Shown here piece by piece: positions 60,803-64,000 of a stretch of 64,000 nucleotides of DNA. The notes beneath the pieces are model-generated. The model saw only the letters and a program-made list of their open reading frames with translations. It was not told the DNA's origin and did not search any database. Position 1 is the first letter of the stretch. Every line of letters starts with the position of its first letter. The stretch spans positions 872,001-936,000 of the forward strand of contig NC_013501.1 in the NCBI RefSeq assembly GCF_000024845.1. Direction: 5' to 3'. The DNA is from Rhodothermus marinus DSM 4252. GTDB taxonomy: Bacteria; Bacteroidota; Rhodothermia; Rhodothermales; Rhodothermaceae. Both the position numbers and the translations under genes were made by a program.

Positions 60803-61951
60803 ATGAGTCGGCACGGACGGGTACTGGTGGCGATGAGCGGCGGGGTGGATTCGTCCGTCACGGCCGCCCTGCTGCACGAGCAGGGCTACGAGGTGGTGGG
60901 CATCACGATGAAGACGTGGGACTACACCTCCAGCGGTGTGCGTACGGGCAAAGAAGTGGGTTGCTGCTCGCTGGAGTCCATGAACGATGCCCGCGCCGTA
61001 GCCGTGCGGCTGGGCTTTCCGCATTTCATCGTGGACATCCGTGAGGAGTTCGGCGACTGGGTGATCGAACGCTTCACCGAGGAGTATCTGGCCGGCCGCA
61101 CGCCCAATCCCTGCATTCTCTGCAACACGCACATCAAGTGGGCGGCGCTGCTGCGACGGGCCGATCGGCTCGGCTGCGACTACATTGCCACCGGGCATTA
61201 CGCCCGCATTCGCTACGACGAGTCGCTGGGGCGCTACGTGATCTCGCGCGGACGCGATCTGAACAAGGACCAGAGCTACGTGCTCTGGGGGATTGCGCAG
61301 GAGCACCTGGCCCGGACGCTTCTGCCGCTGGGCGACTATACCAAGCCCGAAATCCGGCGCATGGCCGCCGAGATGGGCTTCGAGCGGCTGGCACAGAAGC
61401 CGGATTCCTACGAGATCTGCTTCATCCCGGACAACGATTACCGGCGTTTTCTGCGCCAGCGCGTGCCCGATCTGGACCGGAAGGTCGGCCCGGGCAAGTT
61501 CGTGCTGAAGGACGGTACCGTGGTGGGCACGCACCGGGGCTATCCGTTCTACACGATCGGCCAGCGGCACGGTCTCGGGCTGGCGCTCGGCTATCCCGCC
61601 TACGTCACCCACATCGATTCGGAGACGAACACGATCACCGTCGGGCCACGTGAAGAGTTGCTTCGTCAGCGGTTGGTGGCCCGCCAGATCAACCTGGTCA
61701 AGTACCCGGACCTGCGCGAGGAGCGTCCGGCCATCGGCAAGATCCGCTACAAGGACGAGGGTGCGCCCTGTCTGGTCTGGCAGGAGGGGGATGCGCTGCA
61801 CGTGGCCTTTGCTGAGCCCCGACCGGCCATCACACCGGGACAGGCCGTCGTGCTCTACGAAGGCGACGACGTGCTGGCCGGCGGCTGGATCCACGAGGTG
61901 CTGGACACCGAAGACACGCCGGCCACGGCCGCAGCGAAGAACTTGTCGTAG
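60803..61951 (+). CDS. mnmA: tRNA-specific 2-thiouridylase
   Basis: Adds sulfur to U34 of Lys, Glu and Gln tRNAs. The 382-residue protein has the PP-loop AMSGGVDSSVTAALL (residues 9-23), the first catalytic Cys in NPCILCN and the second in KPDSYEICFIPD. DYIATGHYARI, LNKDQSYVLWGI and HRGYPFYTIGQRHGLGLALG follow. The C-terminal beta-barrel is present. AGAAG precedes the ATG. Confidence 0.96.
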   Translation: MSRHGRVLVAMSGGVDSSVTAALLHEQGYEVVGITMKTWDYTSSGVRTGKEVGCCSLESMNDARAVAVRLGFPHFIVDIREEFGDWVIERFTEEYLAGRTPNPCILCNTHIKWAALLRRADRLGCDYIATGHYARIRYDESLGRYVISRGRDLNKDQSYVLWGIAQEHLARTLLPLGDYTKPEIRRMAAEMGFERLAQKPDSYEICFIPDNDYRRFLRQRVPDLDRKVGPGKFVLKDGTVVGTHRGYPFYTIGQRHGLGLALGYPAYVTHIDSETNTITVGPREELLRQRLVARQINLVKYPDLREERPAIGKIRYKDEGAPCLVWQEGDALHVAFAEPRPAITPGQAVVLYEGDDVLAGGWIHEVLDTEDTPATAAAKNLS

Positions 61952-61990
61952 CACGCTGCTGGTTGTAGATTCCGGATAAAAAGCGGGAAC

Positions 61991-62701
61991 ATGGGGAAAG
62001 CACGTCTGCTGATCATAGAAGACGACGCGGAAGTACGCGAGGCGCTGGCGCTGTGCCTGGAGACGGCGGGCTACGAGGTGGACGCCGTCGCCACCGGCGA
62101 GGCGGGGCGCGAGAAGGCCATCACGGTGCCCGGCTACGATCTGATCATCCTGGACGCGAGGCTTCCGGGGCGCGATGGCTTTGAGGTGCTCCGCGAGTTG
62201 CGTGAGGAGGACGGGGTAATGACGCCTGTCCTGATGCTTACCGGGCTGAACGACCGGGAGCACCGCCTGAAGGGCTTTGAGCTGGGCGCCGACGATTACG
62301 TGGCCAAGCCGTTTGCCCCCGAGGAGCTGCTGGCCCGCGTCGAGGCCGTCCTGCGCCGCGCAAAGCGGCGGCCGCAGCCCGAAAAGCGCCGCTTTCGGGT
62401 GGGCGGCATCGAGGTCGACCTGGTGGACGGGACGGTGACGCGTGACGGCCAGCCGGTGCCGCTGACCGACATGGAGTTCCGGCTACTGCGCTACCTGATC
62501 CTGCACCACGGCCGTACCGTCACCCGCGAGCAATTGCTCCGGGAGGTCTGGGAGCTTCCGCCCACCGTGCAGACCCGTACCATCGATCGCCACATCAACG
62601 CCCTCCGCAAGATCATGGACGGCGAGGACGAAACAAGCTGGCCGATCCAGAGCGTCTACGGGATCGGTTACCGGCTGGTGGGCGGGGAGTTCGTCGATTG
62701 A
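61991..62701 (+). CDS. OmpR/PhoB-family response regulator
   Basis: A 236-residue two-domain regulator: receiver (acidic pair IIEDDAE, phospho-Asp55 in LIILDARLPGRDGFEV, switch Thr in LMLTGLND, Lys in YVAKPFAPEEL) and winged-helix DNA-binding domain (LTDMEFRLLRYLILHHGRTVTREQLLREVW...RTIDRHINALRKIM...SVYGIGYRLV). No cognate kinase is adjacent. Its last 34 bases overlap the convergent second regulator. Confidence 0.93.
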   Translation: MGKARLLIIEDDAEVREALALCLETAGYEVDAVATGEAGREKAITVPGYDLIILDARLPGRDGFEVLRELREEDGVMTPVLMLTGLNDREHRLKGFELGADDYVAKPFAPEELLARVEAVLRRAKRRPQPEKRRFRVGGIEVDLVDGTVTRDGQPVPLTDMEFRLLRYLILHHGRTVTREQLLREVWELPPTVQTRTIDRHINALRKIMDGEDETSWPIQSVYGIGYRLVGGEFVD

Positions 62702-63408
62702 TCCTCGGCGCGGAGACGATAGCCCTTCCCGTAGACGGTTTCGATATAGCGGGGCTGGCGCAGGTCGGGCTCGATTTTTTTGCGAATCGAAGCGATGTGC
62801 CGGTCGATCGTCCGCGTTTCGACGTCGCCGACGATGTGCCACACGTCGCGCAGGAGTTGTTCGCGCGTGACCACTTCGCCCCGATGGTGGATTAGATAGC
62901 GGAGCACATTCAGCTCCATGGCCGTGAAGTTGATGCGCTCGGAGCCGCGGTAGGCCTCGTGCGTGCTGAAGTTGATCTCCACGTCGCCGATGTGGTAGAT
63001 CTGCATGGGCGCCCGGTCGGGCGGTTGCGTTCGTTGCAGGATGGCCCGTACGCGGGCGGCCACTTCGTCCGGATCGAAGGGCTTGACGATGTAGTCGTCG
63101 GCGCCCAGCCCGAAGCCCTGCAGGACCTGCTCGCGTTCGCCGCGGCCGGTGAGCACCAGCACGGGCGTCTCCAGCCCGCGCCGGCGCATTTCCTGAAGTA
63201 CTTCGAAGCCGCTCCGATCGGGCAACATCACGTCCAGCAAGACGACGTCGAACCGATGGGCGTTTGTGAGCAGTTCGAGCGCTTTATGCGCTTCCGGGGC
63301 GTGGGTGACGCGATAGCCCTGCAGCTCGAAGAAATCCTGAAGGGCCTGAGCCACGTCGGCGTCGTCTTCGACGATCAGCATGTGATAGGTCGGCGTCGAC
63401 TCGGCCAT
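62668..63408 (-). CDS. OmpR/PhoB-family response regulator, convergent with the first
   Basis: From the ATG at 63408 it has 246 residues. The receiver has IVEDDADVA, phospho-Asp59 in VVLLDVMLPDRSGFEV, LVLTGRGE and YIVKPFDPDEV. The winged helix has FTAMELNVLRYLIHHRGEVVTREQLLRDVWHIVGDVETRTIDRHIASIRKKIE...TVYGKGYRL. The C-domains of the two neighbouring regulators are alike (RTIDRHI, GYRL), which suggests an inverted duplication. The open frame upstream of 63408 is not coding. Confidence 0.93.
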   Translation of the reverse strand: MAESTPTYHMLIVEDDADVAQALQDFFELQGYRVTHAPEAHKALELLTNAHRFDVVLLDVMLPDRSGFEVLQEMRRRGLETPVLVLTGRGEREQVLQGFGLGADDYIVKPFDPDEVAARVRAILQRTQPPDRAPMQIYHIGDVEINFSTHEAYRGSERINFTAMELNVLRYLIHHRGEVVTREQLLRDVWHIVGDVETRTIDRHIASIRKKIEPDLRQPRYIETVYGKGYRLRAEDQSTNSPPTSR

Positions 63409-63501
63409 GGTGCTGCCTGTGCGCTGGTTGAACGGGAACTCTTTCTGGAGATTAGCAACTGAAGGGGGCGCTGTCAACTTTCTTGACCAGCTAAAAAAGC
63501 A

Positions 63502-64000
63502 ATGGAAGCTACGAACGAAGCTTTTCTGCTGAAACTTCTGGAAACGCCCAGTCCGTCGGGGTTTGAACAGGCCCTGCAGCGCACCTGGGCGCAGCACGTG
63601 AAGCCGTGGGCCGACGCCGTCGAGCAGGATAGCTATGGCACGGTCTGGGCTGTAAAGCGCGGGCGGGCCGATCAGCCACGGCTGATGCTGGAGGCGCATG
63701 CCGACGAGGTGGGCTTCATCGTGCAGCACATCTCAGATGAGGGATTTCTGCACATTGCGCCCATCGGCGGAGCCGATCGGGCACTGGCCCGCGCGCGTCG
63801 GGTGCAGGTGCTGGGCAGCAACGGGCCGGTGGACGGCGTGCTGGGACATACGGCCATCCACCTGCGCGATACGAAAGACGAGAAGGTGCCCGAGTGGCAC
63901 GAACTGTTCGTGGACGTGGGGGCCCGCAATCGGGAGGAGGTGGCGGCGCTGGGCATCCGGGTAGGGCATCCGGTGGTGCTGGCTAGCGGGCCGTTTCGGC
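63502..64000 (+). CDS. M42-family aminopeptidase/endoglucanase-like, 5' part
   Basis: Runs off the window after 166 codons. The product begins MEATNEAFLLKLLETPSPSGFE, with the metal-binding MLEAHADEVGFIVQHI (His and Asp of the cocatalytic site) and the GVLGHTAIHLR dimer/loop segment. These fit M42 tetrahedral aminopeptidases, also annotated as endo-1,4-beta-glucanase-like M family. The remaining metal ligands lie outside the window. Confidence 0.9.
   Translation, partial: MEATNEAFLLKLLETPSPSGFEQALQRTWAQHVKPWADAVEQDSYGTVWAVKRGRADQPRLMLEAHADEVGFIVQHISDEGFLHIAPIGGADRALARARRVQVLGSNGPVDGVLGHTAIHLRDTKDEKVPEWHELFVDVGARNREEVAALGIRVGHPVVLASGPFR

Noticed and set aside
59684-62263. Long minus-strand open frame (859 codons) over the SDR and mnmA region
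   Set aside because: Antisense shadow of the SDR, mnmA and regulator genes, with His/Arg/Gln-rich content.

Overview
The window is GC-rich (about two-thirds G+C by eye), almost fully coding Gram-negative chromosome. It centres on one very large flagellar and chemotaxis locus, about 9.4-51.5 kb, nearly all on the minus strand. Housekeeping genes flank it on both sides. The overall style (PpiD-type foldase, PhoH, Mg-type HemB, tightly packed genes, high G+C) suggests a Rhodothermus-like member of the Bacteroidota/Rhodothermota. That assignment is a guess from protein character and was not tested.

Left flank (1-9.3 kb): fumC; a pantothenate pair panC-panD joined to a WG-repeat exported protein; a 3-hydroxyacyl-CoA dehydrogenase; a tiny membrane protein; phoH divergent from dapF; and a PpiD-like foldase.

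Flagellar locus, read in transcription order from right to left. flgB-flgC, two small unknowns, fliE-F-G-H-I, then fliJ, a MotE-like protein, fliK, flgD and a TIGR02530-like protein, then flgE (43.1-30.5 kb). Next is a chemotaxis operon cheW, HEAT-repeat gene, cheR, cheY, cheY, cheZ-like, cheA, cheB (30.4-22.5 kb). Then motA-motB-fliL-fliM-fliN (22.3-18.4 kb). Then fliO-P-Q-R, flhB, flhA, flhF, flhG, a small membrane protein and fliA (18.3-9.4 kb). To the right lie a plus-strand histidine kinase and NtrC-type regulator pair (43.4-45.6 kb), flgM, a FliT-like gene, fliD, fliS (45.6-48.3 kb), a glycosyltransferase and two tandem flagellins (48.5-51.5 kb). Distal-rod, P/L-ring and hook-filament junction genes and chemoreceptors are not in the window.

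Regulation can be read from the sequence. Sigma-54-type -24/-12 elements precede flgB, flgE, fliJ and fliO. Sigma-28-type elements (TTAAG or TAAAG, 14-15 nt, GCCGATAC/T) precede cheW, motA, flgM, fliS and the first flagellin. With the NtrC-like regulator, FliA and FlgM encoded here, this is a complete-looking early-to-late hierarchy: regulator plus sigma-54 build the basal body, hook, export gate and FliA; FliA, held by FlgM, then switches on motors, chemotaxis and filament.

The most unusual items are: a CheZ-like phosphatase whose tail carries five tandem copies of a CheY-docking-like motif; a CheA with two Hpt domains that are identical even at the DNA level; a mosaic glycosyltransferase gene whose 3' three-quarters is strikingly AT-rich; and an FlhF/FlhG pair with eroded GTPase and activator motifs.

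Right flank (51.7-64 kb): a HhH-GPD protein, hemB, cysS, moaB, yidD, a SleB-like hydrolase, hisI, an AMIN-amidase, apt, a lipoprotein, ridA, an atypical SDR, mnmA, two convergent OmpR-type regulators and the start of an M42 aminopeptidase. No gene-free stretch exceeds 300 bases, and I saw no tRNA, rRNA, CRISPR array or insertion sequence.
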